DNA of 64,000 nt from Caldovatus sediminis (GTDB lineage: Bacteria; Pseudomonadota; Alphaproteobacteria; Acetobacterales; Acetobacteraceae): positions 361,032 through 425,031 of the forward strand of contig NZ_BMKS01000004.1 of assembly GCF_014644455.1 (NCBI RefSeq), read 5' to 3'. A program made the translations under genes and the position numbers. This document shows positions 43,792-50,920 of this stretch, piece after piece (position 1 is the stretch's first letter; each line of letters opens with the position of its first letter). A model generated the notes under the pieces. That model was not told the DNA's origin and did no database searches. It worked only from the letters and a program-made list of their open reading frames with translations.

Positions 43792-44814
43792 ATGCCAGTG
43801 GACACCGCAGAAGCCGCCGCCGAGCGTGCCGAGGCCGGCGCGCCGGCGGCCGATGCGCAGGAGGCGGTCCGCGCCGAGATCCGCGCGGTGATGGCCGCCG
43901 AGCGGCTGGCGATGACCGAGATCGCGCGCCAGGCCGGCATCGCCTATGGCTCGCTGACCGCCTGGATGGGCGGGCACTACCAGGGGCGCGGCGAGCGCAT
44001 CGCGGAGCAGGCGCGCCGATGGCTGGCCTCGCGCCAGGCGCAGGCGCGCACCCGCGCGCTGCTGCCCGCGGCGCCCGGCTTCGTGGCGACGCCGACGGCG
44101 GAGGCGATCTTCGCCACCTTCGAGCACGCGCAGCACCTGCCCGAGCTGGTGGTGGTGACCGGCGCGCCGGGGGTGGGCAAGACGGCGGCCTGCCGCGCCT
44201 ACCAGACCCGCGCCCCCAATGTGTGGATCCTCACCGCCGAGCCGGTGCACGCCACGCCGCGGGCGCTGCTCGACGACCTGGCGGAGGCGGTCGGCATCGC
44301 CGACCGCGGCCTGTCCTCGCAGCGCCTGTCGCGGGCGATCGCGCAGCGGCTGCGCGGCAGCGGCGGCCTGGTGGTCGTGGACGAGGCGCAGCACCTGCCC
44401 TCGGTCGCGCTCGACCAGCTGCGCATGATCCACGACCTGGCCGAGGTCGGGGTGGCGCTGGTCGGCAACGAGACCGTCTATGCGCGGCTCGAGGGCGGCG
44501 CCCGCGCCGCGCACTACGCGCAGCTGTTCAGCCGGGTGGGGATGCGCCTCGCCCGGCCGCGGCCGCAGCGGGGCGACATCGAGGCGCTGCTCGACGCCTG
44601 GGGCGTGGCGGGCAAGGGCGAGCGGGGCCTGCTGCAGGTCATCGCCCGCAAGCCGGGGGCGCTGCGCAACCTGACCAAGGTGCTGCGGGTCGCGCACATG
44701 CTGGCCGGCGGCGAGGGCGCGGCGGCGGTGGCCGAGGCGCACATCCGCATGGCCTGGGAGCGCCTCTCCGGCGCGCCGGTCGGCGGCCAGCCGGCGGCGG
44801 AGGCGGCGGCATGA
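43792..44814 (+). CDS. MuB-type transposition target ATPase
   Basis: A 340-residue AAA+ ATPase. An N-terminal helix-turn-helix (EIARQAGIAYGSLTAWMGG, about residues 42-60) precedes Walker A GAPGVGKT (124-131) and Walker B LVVVDEAQH (about 193-201), followed by LFSRVGMRL and the lid. MuB polymers on DNA pick the target and activate MuA. The ATG at 43792 is chosen because the N-terminal domain fits; upstream in-frame codons are not conserved. The stop overlaps the next start. Confidence 0.88.
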   Translation: MPVDTAEAAAERAEAGAPAADAQEAVRAEIRAVMAAERLAMTEIARQAGIAYGSLTAWMGGHYQGRGERIAEQARRWLASRQAQARTRALLPAAPGFVATPTAEAIFATFEHAQHLPELVVVTGAPGVGKTAACRAYQTRAPNVWILTAEPVHATPRALLDDLAEAVGIADRGLSSQRLSRAIAQRLRGSGGLVVVDEAQHLPSVALDQLRMIHDLAEVGVALVGNETVYARLEGGARAAHYAQLFSRVGMRLARPRPQRGDIEALLDAWGVAGKGERGLLQVIARKPGALRNLTKVLRVAHMLAGGEGAAAVAEAHIRMAWERLSGAPVGGQPAAEAAA

Positions 44815-45029
44815 GCGGCATCCCCGCGGTCTCCGACCGCCTGTTCGCCGTCGCCGGGCTGTTCGAGAAGTACATCGACACCGGCTGCCGGCTCGGGCCC
44901 GAGGAGGTGCGCCTGCTGCGCATCGAGCTGCTCGCCTGCGCCGCGCACAGCCGGCGCCACGAGGCCGAGGCGCGGCGCGGGCGCGCCGCGGACGCGGCGG
45001 CGCCGCGCTTCGCCTGGAGCGACCGATGA
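44811..45029 (+). CDS. Hypothetical small phage protein
   Basis: A 72-residue protein read from an ATG overlapping the MuB stop and ending in overlap with the next start. The first half is mixed (DRLFAVAGLFEKYIDTGCRL), the second an amphipathic, Arg/Ala-rich helix. No family recognised. Tight coupling on both sides argues that it is expressed. Confidence 0.55.
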   Translation: MSGIPAVSDRLFAVAGLFEKYIDTGCRLGPEEVRLLRIELLACAAHSRRHEAEARRGRAADAAAPRFAWSDR

Positions 45030-45490
45030 GCGGCGGGGCGGAGCCGACGACGACGGCGGCGCTGGCGCTGCGGCTCGCCCGGCTGGAGGCGCGCGTCGGC
45101 CGGCTGGAGCGGCCGGCGGGCGCGGCGGCGGCCCCGGCGGCGGAGCCGCTGCCGGCGCCGCCCCGGCTGCGGGCGATCATCGCCGCCACGGCGGCGGCGT
45201 TCGGCCTGCCCGAGGCGGAGATCCGCTCGGCCCGGCGGCAGGGCGCGCCGCCGCGCCACGTCGCGATGGCCCTGGCGCGGCGGCTGACCGGGGCGAGCCT
45301 GCCGGCGATCGGCCGCGCCTTCGGGCGCGACCACAGCACCGTGCTCTACGCGGTGCGGCGGATCGCGGCGCGCGCCGCGGCCGATCCCGCCTTCGCCGCG
45401 CGGCTCGAGGCGATCGCCGCCGCCGCGCGGCGGCAGGCGGCCGCGCGCGGGGGCGAGGAGGTTCCTGAGCAGGGGAGGATCAGCGGGTGA
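45026..45490 (+). CDS. Stand-alone DnaA domain IV-like DNA-binding protein
   Basis: A 154-residue protein. After a coiled-coil-like N-terminus (ALRLARLEARVGRLE) and a Pro/Ala linker, residues about 50-125 form the DnaA C-terminal domain: IIAATAAAFGLPEAEIRSAR, ALARRLTGASLPAIGRAF and the signature FGRDHSTVLYAVRRI (residues 99-113). In DnaA this domain binds the origin DnaA boxes; the ATPase domain is absent. It may mimic or block host DnaA at phage or host sites. It is coupled to the genes on both sides. Similar DnaA-tail proteins occur in other Mu-like phages, but their role is not established. Confidence 0.8.
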   Translation: MSGGAEPTTTAALALRLARLEARVGRLERPAGAAAAPAAEPLPAPPRLRAIIAATAAAFGLPEAEIRSARRQGAPPRHVAMALARRLTGASLPAIGRAFGRDHSTVLYAVRRIAARAAADPAFAARLEAIAAAARRQAAARGGEEVPEQGRISG

Positions 45491-46026
45491 CGACGAGGCT
45501 GAAGCGCCCGGCCGAGGCGGTGCCGGCGCCGCGCGACCGGGAGGAGGCGAACGGCTACCTGGCGCGGCTCGGCGAGATCGCGCGCGTCCGCGCCCTGATC
45601 CAGGCGGCGCTGGACGAGGAGGTGGCGCGGCGCAAGGCGCAGGCGGAGGCCGAGGCGGCGCCGCTCGCGGCCGAGGCGGAGCGGCTGACGCGCGGCCTGC
45701 AGCTCTGGGCCGAGGCGAACCGCGCGGCGCTGACCGAGGGCGGCCGCATCAAGACGGTGAAGCTGCCCGCCGGCGAGATCGGCTGGCGCGCCCGGCCGCC
45801 GAGCGTGCGGATCGCCCGGACCGCCGAGGTGATCGCGGCGCTGCAGCGCCTCGGCCTGACGCGCTTCCTGCGCATCAAGACCGAGGTGGACAAGGAGGCG
45901 ATGCTGCGCGAGCCGGAGGCCGCGCGTGCGGTGCCGGGGGTGAGCATCGCCTCCGGCGGCGAGGACTTCGTGGTGCAGCCGGCGGCGCTGGCGCTCGCGC
46001 CTCGGCCGGCGGCGGCCACCGGCTGA
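45487..46026 (+). CDS. gam: Host-nuclease inhibitor Gam (Mu Gam family)
   Basis: A 179-residue Gam protein, which coats linear double-stranded phage DNA ends and protects them from RecBCD-like nucleases. The long N-terminal helix (EEANGYLARLGEIARVRALI to about residue 75), the KTVKLPAGEIGWRARPPSV strand block and the LGLTRFLRIKTEVDKEAML block are typical. The start is a GTG overlapping the previous stop (GTGA). The C-terminal Ala/Pro tail is extra. Confidence 0.85.
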   Translation: MTTRLKRPAEAVPAPRDREEANGYLARLGEIARVRALIQAALDEEVARRKAQAEAEAAPLAAEAERLTRGLQLWAEANRAALTEGGRIKTVKLPAGEIGWRARPPSVRIARTAEVIAALQRLGLTRFLRIKTEVDKEAMLREPEAARAVPGVSIASGGEDFVVQPAALALAPRPAAATG

Positions 46027-46037
46027 GGCGCCGGGCG

Positions 46038-46499
46038 ATGGCCGCCGCGCCCGTCCCTGGCGAGCGCCGCGCCATGCTCGCCAAGGTGCACGTCGCGAAG
46101 ACGCAGATGGGCCTCTCGGACGAGGCCTATCGCGACGTGCTGCGCCGCGTCACCGGCGCCGAGAGCGCCGCCGCGCTCTCCGCCAGCGGGCTCGACGCCG
46201 TGCTCGCCGAGTTCCGCCGGCTCGGCTGGAAGGCGAGGCCGCGCCGGCCGCGCGCGGCCAGGCCGCAGCTGCGCATGATCTACGCGGTGTGGGCCGAGAT
46301 CCGCCCGCACCTCGCGGCGGAAGACGCCGATCGGGCGCTGCGCGCCTTCGTGCGGCGCCAGACCCGGACGCCGCTGCACCCGGAGGGCGTGGACGCGCCG
46401 GAATTCCTCGACGCGGCGATGGCGAACCGCGTGCTGGAGGGGCTCAAGGCCTGGCGCGCGCGGCTGCAGCGGCCGCCGGCGGCGGCGTGCCATGGCTGA
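46038..46499 (+). CDS. GemA-like regulatory protein (Mu gp16, DUF1018)
   Basis: A 153-residue protein with the gp16/GemA signature: LAKVHVAKTQMGLSDEAYRD in the first third, then LDAVLAEFRRLGW, then QLRMIYAVWAEIRPHL. In Mu GemA changes host gene expression and DNA supercoiling during early growth. Its 3' end overlaps the next gene (ATGGCTGA). Confidence 0.82.
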   Translation: MAAAPVPGERRAMLAKVHVAKTQMGLSDEAYRDVLRRVTGAESAAALSASGLDAVLAEFRRLGWKARPRRPRAARPQLRMIYAVWAEIRPHLAAEDADRALRAFVRRQTRTPLHPEGVDAPEFLDAAMANRVLEGLKAWRARLQRPPAAACHG

Positions 46500-46854
46500 C
46501 AGCTTCGCCGGCCCCCTGCTCCGCCAGCTCGCGGCGGCCGCCCGCCGCGGCGAGCCGTGCCCCTCCAACCGGGAGCTCGCCGCGGCGCTCGGCCTCGGCA
46601 TGCCGCAGCAGGTGCAGTGGCGGCTGCGGGCGGCGGAGGCGGCGGGGCTGATCACGATCCGGCGGCTGCGGACCAGGCCCTTCCGCGTCGTCGCCGCGGC
46701 CGACGGCTCCTGGGCGACGGCCGAGGCGGCGCCGCCGGCGCCCGCCCTCGCGCCGCGCCGCTGCCTGAACTGCCGCCGCCCCTTCCGGCCGGAGCACCGC
46801 CACCGCTTCCTGTGCGACCCCTGCGGCGCGCGCAACAGCCGGGTGGCGCTGTGA
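46492..46854 (+). CDS. HTH and zinc-ribbon phage protein
   Basis: A 120-residue protein. Residues 1-60 look like a winged helix (CPSNRELAAALGLGMPQQVQ as the helix-turn-helix, then AAGLITIRRLR as the wing). The C-terminal 30 residues carry a CxxC-(about 14)-CxxC zinc ribbon (RRCLNCRRPF, LCDPCGAR). It is probably a transcription factor of the early/middle operon. Its exact family is not recognised. Confidence 0.6.
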   Translation: MADSFAGPLLRQLAAAARRGEPCPSNRELAAALGLGMPQQVQWRLRAAEAAGLITIRRLRTRPFRVVAAADGSWATAEAAPPAPALAPRRCLNCRRPFRPEHRHRFLCDPCGARNSRVAL

Positions 46855-46892
46855 CGACGCCGATCCCCACCACCACGCCGGAGGAGGACCCG

Positions 46893-47138
46893 ATGCCGAG
46901 ATTGCCCGGGCCTGCCGCGCCCGCGCCGGCCGCCAGCGCCCCCGAGCCGGCGGTCGCGCAGCGGCTGGGCCTGCTGTTCCGGCGCGCCGCGCGGAGCGCC
47001 GCCCTGCTCGCCGACCCGGAGGCCAGCGGCGGGATGCGCTTCGCCTGCTTCTCGGCCGACCTCGCCGGGTGGCCTGCCTCGCAGGCCGACGGCGCGCGGC
47101 GCCTGCGCATGACGGTCTCGATCGAGGTGGTGTCGTGA
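46893..47138 (+). CDS. Hypothetical phage protein
   Basis: An 81-residue protein. The ATG at 46893 has a very good GGAGGAGG site just upstream; a GTG at 46851, overlapping the previous stop, is also in frame and would add 14 residues. The sequence is an Ala/Pro-rich start, then AVAQRLGLLFRRAARSAALL, then RLRMTVSIEVVS. No family recognised. Confidence 0.5.
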   Translation: MPRLPGPAAPAPAASAPEPAVAQRLGLLFRRAARSAALLADPEASGGMRFACFSADLAGWPASQADGARRLRMTVSIEVVS

Positions 47139-47351
47139 CGGAGGCCGCGCTGAGAGAGCGGATCATCCGCGTCGTCGGAGAGGTCTTCGACGCGGGCGCG
47201 CGCCGCCGGGCCGCCGGCGGGCGACCGCGCCCGGGCGCGCCTGGCCCAGACCGGCTTCGCCGCCGAGGTTCTGGTGGCGCTCGCCGGCCTGCGCGCGGCG
47301 GAGCGGCGCGCGGCGGGCGCGCCGTCGCCGGCGGGGAGCGCCGCGCCGTGA
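47135..47351 (+). pseudogene. Frameshifted small phage gene
   Basis: A GTG overlapping the previous stop begins TEAALRERIIRVVGEVFDAG. After about 30 codons the frame turns Arg/Gly-rich, while the +1 frame gives a sensible helix, LAQTGFAAEVLVALAGLRAA, ending at a TGA (47349) that overlaps the next GTG start as GTGA. The coupled ends show the original gene ran 47135-47351 and has lost frame near 47215. Either a real lesion or a base-call error in a GC run. Confidence 0.55.
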
Positions 47352-47647
47352 GCGCCGCGTCGCGCCCGGCCGAGGTTGCGGCGCTGCTGCGCCGCCACGC
47401 CGGCCGCCGCCGGCGCGGCCGGCGCCTGCAGGCGGTGGAGGCGGCGCTGATCCCGCAGCTTGTGCCCTCCTTCCTCGCCGAAATGCACCATGCGCTCCGC
47501 GGCGCCGGCTTCACGCTACAGCCCGCGGTGCGGGCCCACCGGCGGCGCGGCGTCGGCGGCGAGGCCCAGTGCCTGGTCGTCGAGCACAGCTTCTCGGTGC
47601 CGCTGCGCACGGCGCTGGCGCTGCTCGCCGCGCCGCAGGCGGGCTGA
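47348..47647 (+). CDS. Hypothetical phage protein upstream of Mor
   Basis: A 99-residue protein from a GTG that overlaps the previous stop. It has an Arg-rich segment (RRHAGRRRRGRRLQAVEAAL) and a C-terminal half with strands and a helix (VEHSFSVPLRTALALLAAP). No family recognised. Confidence 0.5.
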   Translation: MSAASRPAEVAALLRRHAGRRRRGRRLQAVEAALIPQLVPSFLAEMHHALRGAGFTLQPAVRAHRRRGVGGEAQCLVVEHSFSVPLRTALALLAAPQAG

Positions 47648-47661
47648 CCGCGGCGTCCGGC

Positions 47662-48033
47662 ATGGTCGAGATCCCGCCCCCGGCCGAGCTGTCGCGCCTC
47701 GCCGCGCTGATCGGCGGCGAGGCGACGCTGCGCCTGATCGAGGCGCATGGCGGGACGCGGATCTTCGTGCCGGCGCGGCCCAACCAGGGCCACCCGCTGG
47801 CGCGGACGATCGGCCTCGAGGCGGCGCGGGCGCTGGCCGCCGAGTGGGGCAGCACCTGGCTCAAGGTGCCGCTGTGCCGGCACTGGCGGGTGCGCGTCTA
47901 CCGCGCCCGCGGCGAGAGCTACAAGGCGATCGCGCGGCGGCTCGGCATGGACGAGAGCGGCGTCTGGCGCATCCTCCACGCCGCGCGCATGACCGGCGAG
48001 GCGCGCCAGACCGACCTGTTCTCCGAGACCTGA
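47662..48033 (+). CDS. Mor-family middle transcription activator
   Basis: A 123-residue protein of the Mor/C family. LIEAHGGTRIFVPARPNQGH forms the dimerisation part, and YRARGESYKAIARRLGMDES with GVWRILHAAR is the C-terminal helix-turn-helix. In Mu, Mor switches on the middle promoter that makes the late activator C. No separate C gene is seen in the window; lysis and head genes follow within 100 bases, so this protein may drive the late operon directly. The 96-base gap after it is the likely late promoter region. Confidence 0.82.
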   Translation: MVEIPPPAELSRLAALIGGEATLRLIEAHGGTRIFVPARPNQGHPLARTIGLEAARALAAEWGSTWLKVPLCRHWRVRVYRARGESYKAIARRLGMDESGVWRILHAARMTGEARQTDLFSET

Positions 48034-48129
48034 GCGGCGCGCGCCCGCGCCCGCGGGCGTCGCCGCGCCCCGCCCCGCCCCGCATGCTGGCGCCTGGCGC
48101 GCGCCGGCGGCGGCGCGGCGGAGCGGGCG

Positions 48130-48882
48130 ATGGACGACTTCCTCTTCCAGGCGATGGCGATCCGGCTGTTCTACGCCGGGGTCGGCCTGATCCTCGCGGT
48201 GCTGTTCCTGCGCTGGCTGGACTGGACGCTCGGCGTGCGCTTCGGGGCGATGCTGCGCGCGGTGATCGGCACCCATCCGGTGGCGGCGGCGCTCTACTAC
48301 GCCGGCCGCTTCCTCGCGGTGTGCCTGCTGATCGGCCTGCTGGTGGGCTGCGCGGCGGCGCAGGCCGGGCCGCCGTTCGCCGACCGCTACGACCCGACGA
48401 TCCGCCGCGCGGTCGAGCGCTACTGGCCGGACTACCCGGACTGGCTCGCCTGGAAGGCGCAGCTCTACCAGGAGAGCCGGCTCGACCCGCGGGCGGTGAG
48501 CCCCGCCGGAGCGGCGGGACTGGCGCAGTTCATGCCGGGGACCTGGCGCGAGGTGGCGCGCGAGCTGCGCCTGCCGCCCGGCGCCTCGCCGCACCAGGAC
48601 ATCGCGATCGAGGCCGGCGCCTACTACATGGCGAAGCTGCGCCGCGCCTGGTCGGCGCCGCGCCCGCAGGGGGAGCGGCACACCCTGGCGCAGGCGAGCT
48701 ACAATGCCGGGCTCGGCTCGATCCTGCGGGCGCAGTCGCTGTGCGCCGGGGGCCGCGACTGGCCCGCCATCGCGCCATGCCTGCCGCGTGTCACCGGCGA
48801 GCGCAACGCGCGGGAGACCGCCACCTACGTCGCGCGCATCGCCCACTGGCGGCGCCTGCTGGCGGCCGCCGGGGAGGGCTGA
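48130..48882 (+). CDS. Phage lytic transglycosylase (SLT) with N-terminal membrane segments
   Basis: A 250-residue endolysin-type protein. Two hydrophobic segments (YAGVGLILAVLFLRWL near residues 15-30 and FLAVCLLIGLLVGCAAA near 60-77) precede the catalytic domain; LLVGC at the end of the second looks like a lipobox (Cys74). The SLT domain has catalytic Glu115 in YQESRLDP, GAAGLAQFMPGTW and ASYNAGLGSIL. It cleaves peptidoglycan glycan strands. No separate holin gene is seen; the N-terminal membrane part may anchor the enzyme or substitute for a holin or signal-arrest anchor. The spanin genes follow directly. Confidence 0.82.
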   Translation: MDDFLFQAMAIRLFYAGVGLILAVLFLRWLDWTLGVRFGAMLRAVIGTHPVAAALYYAGRFLAVCLLIGLLVGCAAAQAGPPFADRYDPTIRRAVERYWPDYPDWLAWKAQLYQESRLDPRAVSPAGAAGLAQFMPGTWREVARELRLPPGASPHQDIAIEAGAYYMAKLRRAWSAPRPQGERHTLAQASYNAGLGSILRAQSLCAGGRDWPAIAPCLPRVTGERNARETATYVARIAHWRRLLAAAGEG

Positions 48883-49290
48883 GTGCCGCGCCTCCACGCG
48901 CTGCTCGGCGCCGCCGTCCTCGTCCTTGGCCTGTGCGCCTGGGCCCAGGCCGAGCGTGCCGGGCGCCTCTCCGCCACGGCCCGCGCCGAGGCGGCCGAGC
49001 GCGTCGCCCGCGCCAATGCCGAGGCCCTGGCGGCGCTGCGGCGGGAGCGCGAGGCGACCGTCGCCGCGCTCGCCGGCGTCGCCCAGGACATCGCCGAGCG
49101 CGCCGCCCGCGCCGTCCCGATCCGGAGGGCCGTCCATGCCGCCCCGACGACCGCCGCGTGCCTTGCCGCTCCTGCCGTGCGCGCTGTTGTTGACGGCCTG
49201 CGGGCTTGGCCCGCCGGAGACGCGGACGGTGGTCCTGGCGCCGCCGGCGGAACTCCTGCGCTGCAGGCCGCGGCCGCTGCCGCCCGCTGA
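48883..49290 (+). CDS. Inner-membrane spanin, Rz-like
   Basis: A 135-residue protein from a GTG directly after the endolysin stop. One N-terminal membrane helix (LLGAAVLVLGLCAWAQA) is followed by a long charged coiled coil (ARAEAAERVARANAEALAAL and on to about residue 80), as in Rz. A second reading frame inside its 3' half encodes the Rz1-like lipoprotein. Rz and Rz1 join inner and outer membranes at lysis. Confidence 0.72.
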   Translation: MPRLHALLGAAVLVLGLCAWAQAERAGRLSATARAEAAERVARANAEALAALRREREATVAALAGVAQDIAERAARAVPIRRAVHAAPTTAACLAAPAVRAVVDGLRAWPAGDADGGPGAAGGTPALQAAAAAAR

Positions 49291-49417
49291 GATGCGCAGC
49301 GACGCCGACCTCGCCGCCTGGATCCTCGACCTCGACGAGGCCGGCGAGGACTGCCGCGCGCGCCTCGGCCGCGCGCGCGCGTGGGTCGAGGCGCAGCGGG
49401 GCGCGGCGCCGCCATGA
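49136..49417 (+). CDS. Outer-membrane spanin lipoprotein, Rz1-like (nested)
   Basis: A 93-residue protein whose first half lies inside the Rz-like gene in another frame. The start MPPRRPPRALPLLPCALLL ends in a lipobox LLTAC-G, so it should be lipidated. A Pro-rich mature start (GLGPPETRTVVLAPP) is typical of Rz1. A GGAGGG site lies 6-11 bases before the ATG. It extends beyond Rz and ends in overlap with the next gene (ATGA), so the nesting is partial. Confidence 0.75.
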   Translation: MPPRRPPRALPLLPCALLLTACGLGPPETRTVVLAPPAELLRCRPRPLPPAEMRSDADLAAWILDLDEAGEDCRARLGRARAWVEAQRGAAPP

Positions 49418-49635
49418 CGGACGCGGCAGACCAGGCGCAGCGCGTCGCGGAGCTGTACCTGCAGGTCGCGCTGCGCCGGCTGAACGCGGGCCTGCGCCCG
49501 CGCGACGCCGCGCCCGAGCGGGAGACCTGCCTTGCCTGCGGCGCCGCGATCCCGGAGGCGCGGCGCCGCGCCGTGCCGGAGGCGTGCGCCTGCGTCGGCT
49601 GCCAGGAGGCGATCGAGAGGGAAATGGGCCGGTGA
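49414..49635 (+). CDS. TraR/DksA-type zinc finger protein
   Basis: A 73-residue protein with helical N-terminus and the DksA-like zinc finger: ETCLACGAAIPEARRRA and ACACVGCQEAIE, a CxxC-(about 17)-CxxC set. Phage TraR/DksA relatives bind RNA polymerase in its secondary channel and shift promoter choice. Mu-like phages commonly have one before the head genes. Coupled to both neighbours by overlaps. Confidence 0.8.
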   Translation: MTDAADQAQRVAELYLQVALRRLNAGLRPRDAAPERETCLACGAAIPEARRRAVPEACACVGCQEAIEREMGR

Positions 49636-49997
49636 TCAGCCAGGAGTGGAAGGACATCGCGAGCCTGATCGGCCCGCTGATCGCGGTCGGCGGCCTGCTG
49701 TTCGCCTGGCTGAAGCTCAGGCTCGCCGGGGACTTCGCGCCGGCCGCCGACATCGCGGCGGTGCGGGAGGAGGTCGAGAAGGCGCGGGCGCGGCTCGCGC
49801 AGGTGGAGGCGCGCCTGACGGGGATGCCGAGCCACGACGACATCGCCCGCCTGTCCGCCCGCGTCGGCGAGGTGGAGCGCGGCGTCGCGGTCGTCGGCGA
49901 GGCGGTGCGGGGCACCGGCGAGGTGGTGAAGCGGGTCGAGCGGATGGTGGACCTGCTGGTGCGCCACCAGCTGCAGGGGGAGAAGGCGGGCGGATGA
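49632..49997 (+). CDS. DUF2730 family phage protein (Mu gp25-like)
   Basis: A 121-residue protein. One N-terminal membrane helix (IGPLIAVGGLLFAWLKLRL) and a long coiled coil with HDDIARLSARVGEVERGVAV match DUF2730/Mu gp25. The GTG start overlaps the previous stop. Function unknown; it always sits between the lysis and terminase genes. Confidence 0.75.
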   Translation: MISQEWKDIASLIGPLIAVGGLLFAWLKLRLAGDFAPAADIAAVREEVEKARARLAQVEARLTGMPSHDDIARLSARVGEVERGVAVVGEAVRGTGEVVKRVERMVDLLVRHQLQGEKAGG

Positions 49998-50296
49998 GCT
50001 TCGCGGACCTGCTGGCCGAGGACCGCCGCCTGGTGATCCTGCGGGCCCTCGCCGAGGACCACGACTTCAGCCTCAACGACGGCACGCTGAAGCGCGTGCT
50101 CGCGCACTTCGGCCATGGCGTCTCGCGTTCCATGGTGCGCGGCGACCTGCAGTGGCTCGCCGACCAGCGCCTGCTGCGCCTCGAGCGGATCGGCGGCGGG
50201 GGCGGCGAGCTGTGGGTCGCGACGCTGACCGAGGACGGCGCCGACGTGGCGCGCGGGCGGCCGCACCCGGGCGTGGCCCGGCCGGCGCCGGGCTGA
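49994..50296 (+). CDS. Mu gp26-like phage protein (VpaChn25_0724 family)
   Basis: A 100-residue protein with a winged-helix look: RLVILRALAEDHDFSLNDGT, then VSRSMVRGDLQWLADQRLLR and a short beta wing ending LTEDGADVARGR. This matches the family found at the gp26 position in Mu-like phages. It may bind DNA; the role is not established. Confidence 0.75.
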   Translation: MSFADLLAEDRRLVILRALAEDHDFSLNDGTLKRVLAHFGHGVSRSMVRGDLQWLADQRLLRLERIGGGGGELWVATLTEDGADVARGRPHPGVARPAPG

Positions 50297-50317
50297 GCGG
50301 GCCAGGACGCCCCGCCC

Positions 50318-50920
50318 ATGCCGCGCCCGTCCAGCATCAGCCGCCTGCCGCCGGAGATCCGGGCGGAGATCGGGCGCCTGCGCGAGGCGGGGCGGACGAT
50401 CGACGAGATCCTCGCCCACCTCAGGGCGATGGACGTCGCGGTCAGCCGCTCGGCGCTCGGCCGGCACGTCAAGGGGCTGGCCGAGCTCGGCGAGAAGCTG
50501 CGCCGCTCGCGCGCGGTGGCGGAGGCGCTGGTGCGCCAGCTCGGCGAGGCGCCGGAGAGCCGGACGGCGCGGCTGAACATCGAGCTGCTGCACACCGCGA
50601 TCCTCGACCTGTTCATGAAGGCGGGCGAGGGCGAGGAGGAGGGCGTGGACGGGGAGGGCCGCGCCGCGCTGGCCGGCAACCCGATGGGCGCGATGCTGCT
50701 CGCCAAGGCGCTTGAGCACCTGACGAAGGCGAGCCGCCACGACCAGGAGTTCATCGAGAAGGTGGAGGCGCGGGCGGCGGCGCGGGCGAAGCGCGAGGCG
50801 GCGGCGGCGGTGGACGCGGTGGCGCGGGAGCGCGGCCTCTCGGCGGAGATGGCGGCGGCGATCAAGGCCGGGATCTTCGGGGTGAGGGCGGCGCCGACGG
50901 CGGCGGCGCGGCCGGCATGA
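50318..50920 (+). CDS. DUF3486 family protein, probable small terminase (Mu gp27-like)
   Basis: A 200-residue protein opening with a helix-turn-helix region (SISRLPPEIRAEIGRLREAG, then VSRSALGRHVKGLAELGEKL), followed by helices and a charged C-terminal tail. DUF3486 proteins sit before the large terminase and likely recognise the packaging site. Stop overlaps the terminase start (ATGA). Confidence 0.8.
   Translation: MPRPSSISRLPPEIRAEIGRLREAGRTIDEILAHLRAMDVAVSRSALGRHVKGLAELGEKLRRSRAVAEALVRQLGEAPESRTARLNIELLHTAILDLFMKAGEGEEEGVDGEGRAALAGNPMGAMLLAKALEHLTKASRHDQEFIEKVEARAAARAKREAAAAVDAVARERGLSAEMAAAIKAGIFGVRAAPTAAARPA

Noticed and set aside
41704..45339. A 1211-codon open frame on the minus strand opposite MuA and MuB
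   Set aside because: Same reason: low-complexity Arg/Ala/His composition and no motifs, while the plus strand encodes clear MuA and MuB.
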